Shown in pieces: positions 47,844-58,171 of a stretch of 64,000 nt of DNA. The stretch comes from Pedosphaera sp. (GTDB taxonomy: Bacteria > Verrucomicrobiota > Verrucomicrobiia > Limisphaerales > Pedosphaeraceae): positions 42,826 through 106,825 of the forward strand of contig JAQGPA010000212.1 in the NCBI GenBank assembly GCA_028293325.1. The letters are read 5' to 3'. The number at the start of each line of letters is the position of its first letter. The first letter of the stretch is position 1. Below the pieces are notes generated by a model. It was not told the DNA's origin and ran no database searches. It was given only the letters and a program-made list of their open reading frames with translations. The position numbers and the translations under genes are program-made.

Positions 47844-50411
47844 CTACGGAACTTTCAACAACTCTGATTCGCTCCAGGCTTCCTCGCGATTGGCGGTTTC
47901 GGCCCGGACCGACTTGACCGTCTCAGGTGCAACGGGGGCCGCCGTGTGATCCCAGGAGCGGCGAACATAGGTGAGAATTGCGGCAAGCTGCTCGTCCGTA
48001 AAAGCGGTGTTAAATGCCGGCATATCCATATCGTAAACGCGGCCTTTGACATTGATCGCGCCATGCGCGCCATGCAACGCAATCCGCACCAGCCGATGAT
48101 CGGGGCCCAGCACCCATTCCGAATCCACCAACGGCGGCGCCAGACCTTCCTGACCAAAACCATGCGGCTGATGGCATTGAGCACAGGTCGTCTCGAATAA
48201 AATCTTGCCCGTATCGTAAAGCGCCTGCTGTTTCGCAGTCAGCGGTATGACCGGCGGTTCCGGTTTATAACCGGGTTGGCCGGGCCAGGTGATGAGTTCG
48301 TTAATAATCTCCACGAGTATGCGGACATTGGGATCCACCACCTTGTGCAGCGCAATAAACCCGGCGGGTTCGGTCGGAAGCCGGACAACTTTTGGTTTTA
48401 TCGCTTGTTGTCGCTTCCGGGCTTTTGCCGGAGCGGTTCCCGCAATCCCTTCCAGCAAAGCGATGCGCCGCCAACCCGTGCTGGGCGTTTGCTCCGCCGC
48501 CAATGCCAACAATTGCTCCACGCGGCGGGGTTTGTGCTCGGCAAAGACACAGCGGGCCAGACTGGTCACCAGTTCATCGCGACCGGGCTTCAGACTTCGC
48601 CACTCGCTGTCGGCCAGCAGTTGCTCCAGGAATTCCAGTTCGCGAACCACCAAGCCGCTGACCAAGGCATCACGCACATATAGATTAGCCGACGAATTCC
48701 CCGCAATGGTGAGCATCCCCTGCTCCGCCAAAGGATCGACGACCTGTCCCAAGGTGAAGGCAAGCTGCAACTGCACATCCGCATCCCGATCACTCCCCGC
48801 CAGTGCAACCAGGCGCGGCAGAAACTCCGCCTTGTCCCCGGATTTCAGGAAAGGTTCCGCCAGCCGGATGGCCATGACCTTAACCTTTGGATTCGGAATT
48901 TTGAGCGACTCAAGCACCGTTGCTTTATCCAACGCTCCCATTCCTTCCAGCGTCCAAAGCGCGTGGATGCTCCCCAAATAATTAGTATCGGACACGGCCT
49001 TGGCCTGGAGCGCCGGCACCACGACGGCATCGTCGCGCTCGACAAGGAGGCGTTGTGCCGTGTCCCGCCACCAGCCATTGGGATGCGACAAATACTTTAC
49101 GAGTTCCGCCGAACTCGCCCTGGCCAAATGCGGCGAAGCGCCTCGCGGCGTTGCGTCAGACACCACGCGATAGATTCGTCCCTGGTGCAAAGGCTGCTCC
49201 AAGCTGCGGCTTTCAATTTGCTTTCGCAGGTAGGTGGTCACATAGATGCGGTGTTGGACCACACCGCGATACATGTCCAGCACATAGAGCGAACCATCTG
49301 GCGCGGTGTAGGCGTTGACCGGGCGAAAGCGTTCGTCCGTTGACGCGAGGAACTCCGAATTGGGATATGCCCTGCGACCGGTAATCACCGCATTTTTTTC
49401 CGTAAGGATGTCCCGCTTGACCAGATTACCAGCCGGCTCGCAAACGAAGGCGTTGCCGCGAAACTCGGCCGGGAAATTGTCGCCCCGGTAAATGACCGGC
49501 CCGCAAGCGGCGGTGAAAGTGGCCAAGGTGCCATTGGCGCGCAGTTGCCCTTTGCTGTAGCCGCGGTTGACGCCGGGATTCACCCGGATGGGCCAGACCG
49601 ATTGGTCCTGAATGACCTGCACATTGATGCCCGCCGGATCGCGGAAGTTCGGATTCCGAAACAGGTAGGTTGAAGGAACCAGATCGCAGCGAAGCTGGTC
49701 CTGGTTGGAATTAAAAAACAAACGGCCATAGTCATCCTGCGAAATGCCCCATTGCCCGCGAAAAGCTGTGGCTTCGCGTTTCCAGTCCTCTTCCAGACTG
49801 CGAAAACGGAAGGTGTAATTGGCGCTGTAGAGCCAGTTGTCCAACCCCCAAATCAAACCGTTGGCGGTGTGTTCCGGGCTGAGTTTGCTGCCGTAGTCCT
49901 TCGCGACTTCAATCTTCTCATCCGCTTTGCCATCCCCATCGGTATCGCGCATGAACCAAAGTTTGGGAGGCTCACCCACAAGCGCGCCGCCACGCACCAG
50001 GGCGATGGCCCGAGGCAGAACCAAGCCATCCGCAAAAACCGTGCTTTTGTCCATCTTGCCATCGCCATCCGTGTCTTCGAGAACGACGATGCGACCGACC
50101 GGTTGATCTTCCCCCTGGCCATCGACATTGGGCATGAATCCGCGCATTTCGACGACCCAAATCCGGCCCTCCGGATCAAATGCGAGCATGACCGGGTCTT
50201 CGACGAGCGGTTCGCTGGCCACCAACTCGATATGGAACCCGGGTGCGAGCTTGAAGGTCTTGAGTGCCTGTTCCGGCGTGAGCGGAGGGGCGGGAGGAAC
50301 GGGAAAGGTGGGCTGTAACTGGACTTCGCCGCGATGGTCACCTTGTTGGGCATGACCTGAAGGAACAAAAGCGACGAATAAGAAGGCAACCAGCAAAATT
50401 CGTAATAGCAT
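47844..50411 (-). CDS. PVC-type membrane-bound dehydrogenase with HEAT repeats and cytochrome c
   Basis: 855 residues from the ATG at 50411. The signal peptide is MLLRILLVAFLFVAFVPSGH. A quinoprotein-like beta-propeller (about 50-430; MLAFDPEGRIWVVEMRGF, LEDTDGDGKMDKSTVFADGL with calcium-binding-like DxDGDG) is followed by HEAT-like helical repeats (about 450-690). A C-terminal haem-binding site CAQCH (C743, C746, H747) ends the protein. This is the fusion found in large numbers in Planctomycetes and Verrucomicrobia, presumed to oxidise sugars or related compounds in the periplasm. The substrate is unknown. It diverges from the M36 protease gene. Confidence 0.9.
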   Translation of the reverse strand: MLLRILLVAFLFVAFVPSGHAQQGDHRGEVQLQPTFPVPPAPPLTPEQALKTFKLAPGFHIELVASEPLVEDPVMLAFDPEGRIWVVEMRGFMPNVDGQGEDQPVGRIVVLEDTDGDGKMDKSTVFADGLVLPRAIALVRGGALVGEPPKLWFMRDTDGDGKADEKIEVAKDYGSKLSPEHTANGLIWGLDNWLYSANYTFRFRSLEEDWKREATAFRGQWGISQDDYGRLFFNSNQDQLRCDLVPSTYLFRNPNFRDPAGINVQVIQDQSVWPIRVNPGVNRGYSKGQLRANGTLATFTAACGPVIYRGDNFPAEFRGNAFVCEPAGNLVKRDILTEKNAVITGRRAYPNSEFLASTDERFRPVNAYTAPDGSLYVLDMYRGVVQHRIYVTTYLRKQIESRSLEQPLHQGRIYRVVSDATPRGASPHLARASSAELVKYLSHPNGWWRDTAQRLLVERDDAVVVPALQAKAVSDTNYLGSIHALWTLEGMGALDKATVLESLKIPNPKVKVMAIRLAEPFLKSGDKAEFLPRLVALAGSDRDADVQLQLAFTLGQVVDPLAEQGMLTIAGNSSANLYVRDALVSGLVVRELEFLEQLLADSEWRSLKPGRDELVTSLARCVFAEHKPRRVEQLLALAAEQTPSTGWRRIALLEGIAGTAPAKARKRQQAIKPKVVRLPTEPAGFIALHKVVDPNVRILVEIINELITWPGQPGYKPEPPVIPLTAKQQALYDTGKILFETTCAQCHQPHGFGQEGLAPPLVDSEWVLGPDHRLVRIALHGAHGAINVKGRVYDMDMPAFNTAFTDEQLAAILTYVRRSWDHTAAPVAPETVKSVRAETANREEAWSESELLKVP

Positions 50412-50900
50412 TTTATCTTTCGATGGCGGACATTTTGACACACAGCATGGCACAGCGAGCGCTCTTACTGGCATTGTTGTCTGGTATTCTGATACAAAAT
50501 TCTGCAAAAGACCATTACCAATGCAAGCCTTTCATGCAGAATTCTGTTAGACGCTGTCTTGGAATGCATGGTTACATCCTTCCGGTAGCGCCAACTCATT
50601 ATCGCATAGAGATTTTGGAACACTCTTGTAACCTGTTACTATTTGACTTTCCGCTGCGTCTGAGCTTTCATAAAGCAAGCCGATTAAATTGATTCACCGA
50701 GTTTTTGTTCCCGGAAATGGCTGTGCCTTTTGGGGTTCAGCCAGAAGTGTTTTTGTGAGCGTATGGGGCGGATTCGTCGGGCCTTCGCTGTCCAGCAGTC
50801 AGGGAGGAAAAGTGCCGCTTTTTGGGAATGGTTTGGTCTCTCTTTGAAGAACAAGAGTATGCGGTTCGCCTTGACCAAGGCAGGGATTCATTACGTTTGG
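50412..50900. other. Intergenic region between two divergent exported-protein genes
   Basis: Nearly 490 bases with no supported gene; it must hold promoters for both flanking genes. A 9-base inverted repeat (AATTCTGCA at 50498 and TGCAGAATT at 50535) encloses 28 bases. No start with a clear ribosome site is visible. The last 170 bases are in frame with the protease gene and could be coding only if an upstream start (50730 or 50859) is used. Confidence 0.45.
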
Positions 50901-53900
50901 ATGAAACGCAGCGCGAAAAATTTGTGGAGAGTGCGGTTAGCGGGGGCATTATTTTTGATGCTCAGTCTGACCAACGTCTTCGCCGCAGTGCCGCCGTCGC
51001 TGCCGGAATTACCCAATTTTGACAGACGGACGCAGACCCGCACCCCGCCCTCGCCCGAACACCTGGCGGCTGTGACGCAACTTAAAGCGAAACTGCCGGA
51101 AACAAGGGTGGACGTGGATGAAGCTTTGGGCACCGCCAAATGGGTCAGAGCCTCACGAGGTTTCCTCAGCGGCTCAAACGGGACCGGTCGCAGCATCTCT
51201 CCGCAAACGTTGGCCGCGTTCTCCGCCAGTGATCCGGATCGCGCCACCAAGGCATTCCTGGCCGAACACCGTGGCATATTTGGTCATGGTCCGGAAGCGC
51301 TCACCGGAGCACGGGTCAAGCGCCAGTTCACTACGGCGCATAACGGTTTGCGGACAGTGGTCTGGGAACAGCAGTTGGATAATATTCCATTGTTTGAGAC
51401 GTTGCTGGTTTCGCATACGACCAAAAATGGAGAGTTGGTAGACATTTCCAGTTATTTCCTGCCTGATCCAGCCGGAGCCGCCAACGCGGAGAATCATAAT
51501 CGCGCCGCGCTGCAAGCCAAACCGACGGTCACCGCGCCGCAAGCGGTGGCTTATGCCGCGCAAAATCTCGGAGAGGCGCTGGGCGTCGACAAGGTCCAGG
51601 CCATTAATGCGGAGGCCGAGGGGGCGGAAAAGCATCAAAGATTCAAGGCCGGGCCTTTGCTGGGAGACAGCGATGCGCGATTGGTCTGGTTGCCGATGAA
51701 CCGGGGAGCCCTGCGGCTGTGTTGGCAGGTAATCCTCATGAGCCGCGTCCGCAACGAGATGTTTCTGATATTAATAGATGCCCGGACTGGCGCAGCGCTC
51801 GTGCGTCACAGCCTGACTGAAAATATTAGTGATGCTTCCTACCGTGTATTCACCACGGAGAGCCCGACACCCTTCTGCCCCGGCTATGCAACACCCAACA
51901 GCACGCAACCAGCCACAGTTGCCCGCGTTTTAGTAGTCACGAATGCCTACGACACAACGGCCTCACCCAATGGCTGGATCAATGATGGAGACAATGAAAC
52001 TGTCGGCAATAATGTCGATGCACATCTGGATCATAACGCCGACGGCCAACCCGACGTGCCGCGGCCGCGCGGGTTGCCGTTTCGCGTGTTTGATCCGGCG
52101 CTGGACTTGACGCAAGACCCGCTGATGAACACCAATGCGGCGGTGGTTAACCTTTTTTTCTGGAATAATTGGATGCATGACAAGCTGTATGAATTTGGCT
52201 TTACCGAAGCAGCGGGAAATTTCCAAATCAACAATTTTGGCCGGGGTGGGCAAAGCAACGACCTCGTGCTGGCGGATGCCCAGGTCGGCACCGACTATCA
52301 GAATGCCAACAATGCAAACTTTTCCACACCGCCGGATGGCCTGCCCGGGCGGATGCGGATGTATATTTTCAACGGGCCGACGCCCAACCGCGATGGTTGT
52401 CTTGACGCCCAGGTCATCACGCACGAATACACGCATGGACTGAGCAACCGGCAGGTGGGCGGCGGTGTGGGTATTACTGCGCTGCAATCCCGCGGTCTCG
52501 GTGAAGGGTGGTCGGACTTTTACAGTCTCGCGCTATTAAGCAAACCCGGCGATGACGTGAATGGCAATTATCCGGAAGGAGGTTATGTCGCCTACCATTT
52601 GTCCGGCTTAAACGAAAATTACTATTATGGAATTCGCCGGTATCCCTATTCCACGGACATGACCAAGAACCCGCAGACTTTCAAAGATATCGATCCGGGA
52701 CAGGCGGACGCGCACACGGGCATACCCCGCAATCCGGCCGTTATGAATGTCCCCTCTGAAATTCATAATCAGGGTGAAATCTGGTGCGTTGCCCTCTGGG
52801 ATGCGCGGGCCAATCTGATCAACAAATACGGCTACGCCGTCGGGAACCATCTCATTATTCAATTGCTGACCGACGGCATGAACCTCACGCCGGCGAATCC
52901 GGATTTTGTGGAGGCCCGCGACGCCATTATTCAGGCCGATATTGTGGATAACGGCGGCGCAAATTTCCATGAGCTTTGGGTGGCCTTTGCGAAACGCGGC
53001 CTGGGGTACAACGCAATCGCGCCGGCCAGTTCGACCACCTCCGGGGTGACCGAATCATTCGTGGTTCCCGGGGACAACCTGCTGGTGAATCCCAGAGTGG
53101 ATATTATTGCAAGCGGTCGCGCAAGCGGCCCATTTGCGCCGACATCGCAGTCCTATGTGCTCAGCAATGCCGGGACCAACAGCATCAGTTGGACTGCGGG
53201 GGCGGATGTCACGTGGCTGGATTTTTCCGTGACGAACGGCGTCCTGGCCGCCAACGGCGGCAGCACCAACATACTGATTTCGATAAACGCAACGGCCAAC
53301 AGCCTGCAGGTGGGAGAATATTCCGGCACGATCACCTTCAGCAATTTGACTAGTGCCGCGGGACAGACGCAGGAGGTAGCCTTGAGCGTTTCGCCACGCC
53401 GCCTTGATTATTTTTCGCTCACCAATGATCCCGGTTGGTCGCGCCAAGGTGAGTGGGCATTTGGCAAACCGGCCGGGCAAGGCGGCGTAGCGCATGGCAA
53501 CCCCGACCCAACCAGCGGATCAACCGGCACCAATGTTTTTGGGGTCAATCTGAATGGGGATTATGCCACAACGGTGGGCGGTCCTTATTACCTGACGCTC
53601 GGTCCGCTTAATCTCACCAACAGCGCCCATGTGATGCTGTTATTCAATCGCTGGCTCAACACCGATTTCCAACCCTACACATTCGCGACGGTTGATGTTT
53701 CCAACGATGGCACGAATTGGGCCCCCGTTTTCGATAATGGCACCACCCAAATAGCTGATTCCAATTGGGTCACCTGTGCATATAACATCTCGGCGGTGGC
53801 GGACAATCAACCGACCGTCTATGTCCGCTGGGGTTATGAGATCGCGCTCGGCTCGTTTGCCTACTCCGGTTGGAATATTGATAATATTGAATTCCTGGGG

Positions 53901-56726
53901 CTAAGCCAATTAACGATGTCACTGCCCGCGTCGGCAATGGAATCGGACGGCGTGTTGGCGGGCCAAGGCCATGTGAGCGTGCCCATCGCCCCAACGGCCA
54001 ACGTGATCGTTAATTTGACGTCCAGTGATACTTCACAAATAACCGTGCCCGCCACGGTGACGATTCTTGCCGGCCAGTCAAATGCAAATTTTGATGTGAC
54101 GATGGTGGACAATCTCATTTTGGATGGCACGCGACAGGTGGCGGTGATTGCCTCCGCCCCAGGTTGCTCCGGCGTGACGAATCAAATGCTTATCTTTGAT
54201 AATGAAACGGCCAATTTAGCGGTTGCCCTGCCGGCCAGCGCCACGGAAGGAGATGCGCCCATTGCGGTCACCATCAGCGCCAACGCCGCTCCGGCGAATA
54301 ATATCATCATCAGCCTGACTTCCAGCGATACCAACAGCCTGCAGGTGCCCGCGACTGTTATACTTCCCGCCGGCCAGACTTCCGTCTTCCTCAACGCAAC
54401 CATCATGGATGACCTGCTGATAAACGGGGACCGTTCTGTAACAGTGACGGCGCACGTAGCTGGCTGGTCGAATGGCATTAGCACAATTACCATCCATGAT
54501 AACGAAAGCACGAATCTCAGCCTGAGTCTGCCCCCCCAGGCGCGCGCGAGCAACGGTGTGCTCACCAACGCCGGACGCGTCTGGATTTACGGCATCCCGA
54601 CCACGAACGTGGCGGTTTCCCTCAGCTCCACCAACACGAGCAACCTGACGTTGCCGGCGGTTACGATTCTGGCCGGACAAACCTCAGCGGTGTTTAACGT
54701 GACTCTCGTTGAAGGCGGGCCGCCGTACGGCACAATGCCCGTGCTCGTAAACGCCAGTGCGCCGGGATTTGTCGGCAGTCAGGCCACCATCACGCTCATT
54801 GATGATCAAACGCCGCCCGCGCCGCGCCATCCGGCACCGCTTAATCTTTCCACGAATAATCCCGTGACTGTCGGTTTGTCCTGGAGCCCGGGATTCGGCG
54901 AGGGAACGGAGCTGTTGGCCAATGGGAACTTTGAGTCAGGAAATTTGAGCGGTTGGATCGTGTCCACGAACGCCAAAGGCATATGTGTCATCAATGATGG
55001 CACAGTGATGCCGCACAGCCTGGATGCTCCGACTCCGCCTTTCGCAGGCGGCGACAGCGCTTTGGCAAGTCAATCCGGTGCGGGCGGCCTCTCGGTGTTA
55101 CGTCAGGATGTGGTTTTGCCCACGAATGCCGCCACGATTGTTCTTGGTTGGGATGACCGCATCCGAAACTTTGACGTCGCGTTTGCGACCAACCAGCAAT
55201 TCTCCGTGGAGGTCCGGGACACGAATGATGTCACCCTGGCGGTCGTCTTCTCCACCCAGGCTGGCAATACGCTGCTAAACGACTGGGCGCATCACAGCAC
55301 TGACCTTTCCGCTTATCGCGGCCAGAAAATCCGTCTCGCTTTCATCATTAACGCGGCCGGGTCTTACCTGGATGTGCACCTGGACAACATCAGCCTGCGC
55401 GCTGCGAATTTGCCACCCATCACGTACGACGTCTATTTGGGGACCAACGCCGTTCCGGGACCGGCGGAGTTTTTGGGCAGCACCACCAACACTTATTGGA
55501 CGTTGCCGATCCTGACACCGCTAACGACATATTATTGGCAGGTGGTGGCGAGGCGGGGAAATCAAACTGCTGGTCCGATCTGGCAATTCAGCGCGTTGTC
55601 CCTGCTTTCCGTTACGAATGTATCATTGCTGGAAGGCAATTCAGGGACCACCAATGCGGTGTTTAATGTGCAACTCACCGGCGCAAGCGCGCAAACAGTG
55701 ACGGTGCATTTCGCGACGGCGGACGGCAGCGCGTTTGCTCCCGGCGATTATGCGGCCACCAATGGCACGTTGGTGTTCAATCCCGGTGACACGAATCAGA
55801 CAGTGTCGGTTCAGGTTAACGGAAATACGGTCAATGAGCCGAACAAGGTTTTTCTGTTGACGTTTTCCAATCCGGTCAATGCCTTGCTGGTTAACACCCA
55901 GGCGACCGGCACCATCCTGAATGATGACAATGCCCCGCCCAGCCTGGCGGCCATCGCGGATCAGATTGTGAATGAACTTACGACCCTGACTTTCACAAAT
56001 TCGGCCACCGATGCCGATCTGCCGAATGAAACGTTAACCTTTACGTTGGATCCCGGCGCGCCAACCGGGGCAAGTGTTAATCCCAGTACCGGGGTTTTCA
56101 GTTGGACACCGAGCGAGGCGCAAGGGCCGGGCGTTTATGGCATTACTGTGCGCGTGACCGACAACAGCGCGCCGCCCTTGAGTGATGCGAAGAGTTTCAA
56201 TGTCACCGTCAATGAAGTGAACAGCCCGCCCGTACTAGCCCCGATCGCCAACCGGACGGTGCATGCGGGAAGCACGGTAAGTTTCACGGCCATCGCCACC
56301 GACTCCGACTTGCCGACGAACACGATTACTTTCTCCCTGGATGCCGGAGCGCCCGCCAGTGCCAGCGTTGGTTCCAGCAGCGGCATATTCACTTGGACTA
56401 CCGGTGCGGCGAACATCGGAACCACTAATTATATTACATTGCGTGTCACCGACAATGGTGTGCCGTCATTGAGCAATGCACAGACCTTCTCGGTGGTGGT
56501 GATGACGCGGCCGCAAATCGTTTCCATTTCACTGGTTGGAAGCCAAATCGGCCTGACTTGGAACGCCATTACCGGCCAAACCTATCGCGTGCAATATGAG
56601 GATAATTTGACCAACAGTTGGAGTGCCCTCTCTGGTGATGTGACGGCGAGCGTTCCGTTGGCAAGCAAGATTGACCCGGCACCTTTGGTGCAGCATCGGT
56701 TCTATCGGATTCTGGTGTATCCGTAA
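50901..56726 (+). CDS. Secreted M36 (fungalysin-type) metalloprotease with many beta domains
   Basis: 1941 residues from the ATG at 50901, chosen for its clean signal peptide (ending LMLSLTNVFA). A pro-region of FTP type (about 60-290) is followed by the M36 catalytic domain with HEYTH (H508, E509, H512) and GEGWSDFYSLAL. Then come a BACON-like module, several Calx-beta domains (ATVTILAGQSNANFDVTM; ATVILPAGQTSVFLN; VTVHFATADGSAFAPGDYAA), a lectin-like jelly roll, a fibronectin-III-like stretch, and two cadherin/He_PIG repeats (TLTFTNSATDADLPNETLTF). The end module (TYRVQYEDNL, FYRILVYP) recurs at the C-termini of exported verrucomicrobial proteins and may be a sorting signal. Probably a secreted or surface protease for polymer degradation. 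Confidence 0.88.
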   Translation: MKRSAKNLWRVRLAGALFLMLSLTNVFAAVPPSLPELPNFDRRTQTRTPPSPEHLAAVTQLKAKLPETRVDVDEALGTAKWVRASRGFLSGSNGTGRSISPQTLAAFSASDPDRATKAFLAEHRGIFGHGPEALTGARVKRQFTTAHNGLRTVVWEQQLDNIPLFETLLVSHTTKNGELVDISSYFLPDPAGAANAENHNRAALQAKPTVTAPQAVAYAAQNLGEALGVDKVQAINAEAEGAEKHQRFKAGPLLGDSDARLVWLPMNRGALRLCWQVILMSRVRNEMFLILIDARTGAALVRHSLTENISDASYRVFTTESPTPFCPGYATPNSTQPATVARVLVVTNAYDTTASPNGWINDGDNETVGNNVDAHLDHNADGQPDVPRPRGLPFRVFDPALDLTQDPLMNTNAAVVNLFFWNNWMHDKLYEFGFTEAAGNFQINNFGRGGQSNDLVLADAQVGTDYQNANNANFSTPPDGLPGRMRMYIFNGPTPNRDGCLDAQVITHEYTHGLSNRQVGGGVGITALQSRGLGEGWSDFYSLALLSKPGDDVNGNYPEGGYVAYHLSGLNENYYYGIRRYPYSTDMTKNPQTFKDIDPGQADAHTGIPRNPAVMNVPSEIHNQGEIWCVALWDARANLINKYGYAVGNHLIIQLLTDGMNLTPANPDFVEARDAIIQADIVDNGGANFHELWVAFAKRGLGYNAIAPASSTTSGVTESFVVPGDNLLVNPRVDIIASGRASGPFAPTSQSYVLSNAGTNSISWTAGADVTWLDFSVTNGVLAANGGSTNILISINATANSLQVGEYSGTITFSNLTSAAGQTQEVALSVSPRRLDYFSLTNDPGWSRQGEWAFGKPAGQGGVAHGNPDPTSGSTGTNVFGVNLNGDYATTVGGPYYLTLGPLNLTNSAHVMLLFNRWLNTDFQPYTFATVDVSNDGTNWAPVFDNGTTQIADSNWVTCAYNISAVADNQPTVYVRWGYEIALGSFAYSGWNIDNIEFLGLSQLTMSLPASAMESDGVLAGQGHVSVPIAPTANVIVNLTSSDTSQITVPATVTILAGQSNANFDVTMVDNLILDGTRQVAVIASAPGCSGVTNQMLIFDNETANLAVALPASATEGDAPIAVTISANAAPANNIIISLTSSDTNSLQVPATVILPAGQTSVFLNATIMDDLLINGDRSVTVTAHVAGWSNGISTITIHDNESTNLSLSLPPQARASNGVLTNAGRVWIYGIPTTNVAVSLSSTNTSNLTLPAVTILAGQTSAVFNVTLVEGGPPYGTMPVLVNASAPGFVGSQATITLIDDQTPPAPRHPAPLNLSTNNPVTVGLSWSPGFGEGTELLANGNFESGNLSGWIVSTNAKGICVINDGTVMPHSLDAPTPPFAGGDSALASQSGAGGLSVLRQDVVLPTNAATIVLGWDDRIRNFDVAFATNQQFSVEVRDTNDVTLAVVFSTQAGNTLLNDWAHHSTDLSAYRGQKIRLAFIINAAGSYLDVHLDNISLRAANLPPITYDVYLGTNAVPGPAEFLGSTTNTYWTLPILTPLTTYYWQVVARRGNQTAGPIWQFSALSLLSVTNVSLLEGNSGTTNAVFNVQLTGASAQTVTVHFATADGSAFAPGDYAATNGTLVFNPGDTNQTVSVQVNGNTVNEPNKVFLLTFSNPVNALLVNTQATGTILNDDNAPPSLAAIADQIVNELTTLTFTNSATDADLPNETLTFTLDPGAPTGASVNPSTGVFSWTPSEAQGPGVYGITVRVTDNSAPPLSDAKSFNVTVNEVNSPPVLAPIANRTVHAGSTVSFTAIATDSDLPTNTITFSLDAGAPASASVGSSSGIFTWTTGAANIGTTNYITLRVTDNGVPSLSNAQTFSVVVMTRPQIVSISLVGSQIGLTWNAITGQTYRVQYEDNLTNSWSALSGDVTASVPLASKIDPAPLVQHRFYRILVYP

Positions 56727-56735
56727 AAAAAAGGA

Positions 56736-56755
56736 GGGGAGCCTCCAGGCTCCCC
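56736..56755 (-). terminator. Hairpin after the M36 protease gene
   Basis: Arms GGGGAGCC and GGCTCCCC enclose TCCA, 10 bases after the protease stop. The T run lies on the minus strand (eight A on the plus strand just before the hairpin), so it looks like a terminator for minus-strand transcription. On the plus strand only the hairpin is present. The following 300 bases up to the SDR gene show nothing else I can identify. Confidence 0.45.
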
Positions 56756-57053
56756 GCAGCCCCGTAAGATTACCATGCTCTTGCGAGCACAGCGTGAGGC
56801 TGCAGGAAGATTGTGGAGTTCGCCGCACTTGTCAACCCAAACTCTCGACCCAGCAGAGCGAATTTTAATTTGTAAGTGGTGATGGGCGGAGTCCCACGGC
56901 CCCAATCTCTTGCTTACCTTCTTATTCCAGGCTGGGGTGATGTCCCCTCTGACAGCGAATGCAATCACAGCCAAATTGGGATGGTGGAGAGAAAATCGCA
57001 GATCCCCGCCACATATTCATTTCGCAACGCAGCAATAACAAAGGAACTTGATC

Positions 57054-57797
57054 ATGAAATTGAACGGCAAAGTTGTCTTGGTGACCGGGGCATCATCGGG
57101 CATCGGTGAAGCAACCGTCGCGGCGTTGGTAAAAGAAGGAGCGAAAGTGGCCGCCGTGGCCCGCCGTCAGGACCGATTGGATGCCTTGGTGAAACGACTG
57201 GCCGGGGGACCGGGAGAAGTTCTGCCCATCAAAGCCGACATCGCGGAAGAATCCCAGGCGCGCGATGCCGCCGCGCGCACCGAGAAAAAGTGGGGAAGAA
57301 TCGATGTGCTGGTTGCCAATGCCGGGGTGATGTTGCTCGGCCCGGTTTACCAGGCCAACACGGAGGACTGGCGGCGGATGGTAAACGTCAATATCCTGGG
57401 AGTGCTGTATTGCACCCATGCGGTGCTGCCGGTCATGATCCGCCAGAAGGAAGGCCATCTCGTTAATATTTCCTCCGTGGCCGGACGCGTGGTCTTTGCG
57501 CAATCCGCCGTTTATTGCGCCACGAAATACGCGGTGCGCGCCTTCTCCGAAACATTGCGGAAAGAAATCTATCAAGACAATATACGTGTCACAGTCATCG
57601 AGCCTGGGGCCGTGGCGACAGAACTGGCCACGCATATCACCAATGCTGGCGCCAAGGAGATGATCGAACAGTTGGTCAGCGCGATGAAGCCGCTCGAGAG
57701 CGAGGATATCGCCGCGGCCATCCTCTATGCGCTGACGCAACCGCCGCATGTGGATGTGAACGAGATCTTGATCCGCCCGACGCAACAGGAGCTTTAG
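57054..57797 (+). CDS. Short-chain dehydrogenase/reductase
   Basis: 247 residues from the ATG at 57054, with AAGGA at 57041 as a well-placed ribosome site. Classical SDR: the NAD(P) motif TGASSGIG (11-18), an NAG-type element in VANAGVM, a serine in LVNISSVAG, and the YxxxK pair Y154/K158 in VYCATK. Arg at the end of beta-2 (ARRQ) suggests NADP preference. It resembles YdfG-like serine/3-hydroxy acid dehydrogenases; the substrate is unknown. It stands alone and is followed by a terminator. Confidence 0.92.
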   Translation: MKLNGKVVLVTGASSGIGEATVAALVKEGAKVAAVARRQDRLDALVKRLAGGPGEVLPIKADIAEESQARDAAARTEKKWGRIDVLVANAGVMLLGPVYQANTEDWRRMVNVNILGVLYCTHAVLPVMIRQKEGHLVNISSVAGRVVFAQSAVYCATKYAVRAFSETLRKEIYQDNIRVTVIEPGAVATELATHITNAGAKEMIEQLVSAMKPLESEDIAAAILYALTQPPHVDVNEILIRPTQQEL

Positions 57798-57916
57798 CAG
57801 CCAGCTTGACTGCGCCTTTTACATGCCCCAGCAATTGCGATTGGCCCTGTAACCTTTTTTCCAACCCGGCGGTCATTAGTATGGGCGGCTTGATCCGTCC
57901 GTAACGGAAGGGTATT

Positions 57917-57945
57917 GGCCGGCCTCGCAAGGGGCTGGCCTTTTT
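57917..57945 (+). terminator. Rho-independent terminator
   Basis: Arms GGCCGGCCTC and GGGGCTGGCC form a 10-base stem (two G-T wobbles) capped by a GCAA tetraloop and followed at once by TTTTT. It lies 120 bases after the SDR stop on the same strand and is the clearest terminator in the window. Confidence 0.85.
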
Positions 57946-58047
57946 GTTGCTCCAAGGTTTCGCGTCAGCCAGGCATGGGCAGGAAAACGGGGATGGACGC
58001 GACGCCTGAGAACACATAACAAAAATTAATACAAATGGCACCCCTTA

Positions 58048-58171
58048 CCCTCTCCCATCCGAGTGCTTCCGCACGGGTCATCCAAAGTCGGAGTGCGGAA
58101 TTCGGAGTGCGGAATTGGAGAATTTCGGAACCCTCACCCCGCCCCCTTCCGTCCGACGGTAGAGGGAGAGG
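58048..58171. repeat. Repeat-bearing intergenic segment (tandem 14-mer inside inverted repeats)
   Basis: The 700-base gap between the SDR terminator and the receiver gene has no supported gene. It holds a tandem duplication of CGGAGTGCGGAATT (58089-58102 and 58103-58116). This is flanked by CCTCTCCC (58049) and its inverse GGGAGAGG (58164), with an inner palindrome CCGTC-C-GACGG (near 58150-58160). It resembles dispersed intergenic repeats (MITE-like). A further small hairpin CCCGC/GCGGG lies near 58422-58435. Confidence 0.5.

Noticed and set aside
50498..50543. Inverted repeat AATTCTGCA/TGCAGAATT in the gap before the M36 gene
   Set aside because: Short arms and a 28-base loop; no known site of this kind and no other evidence.
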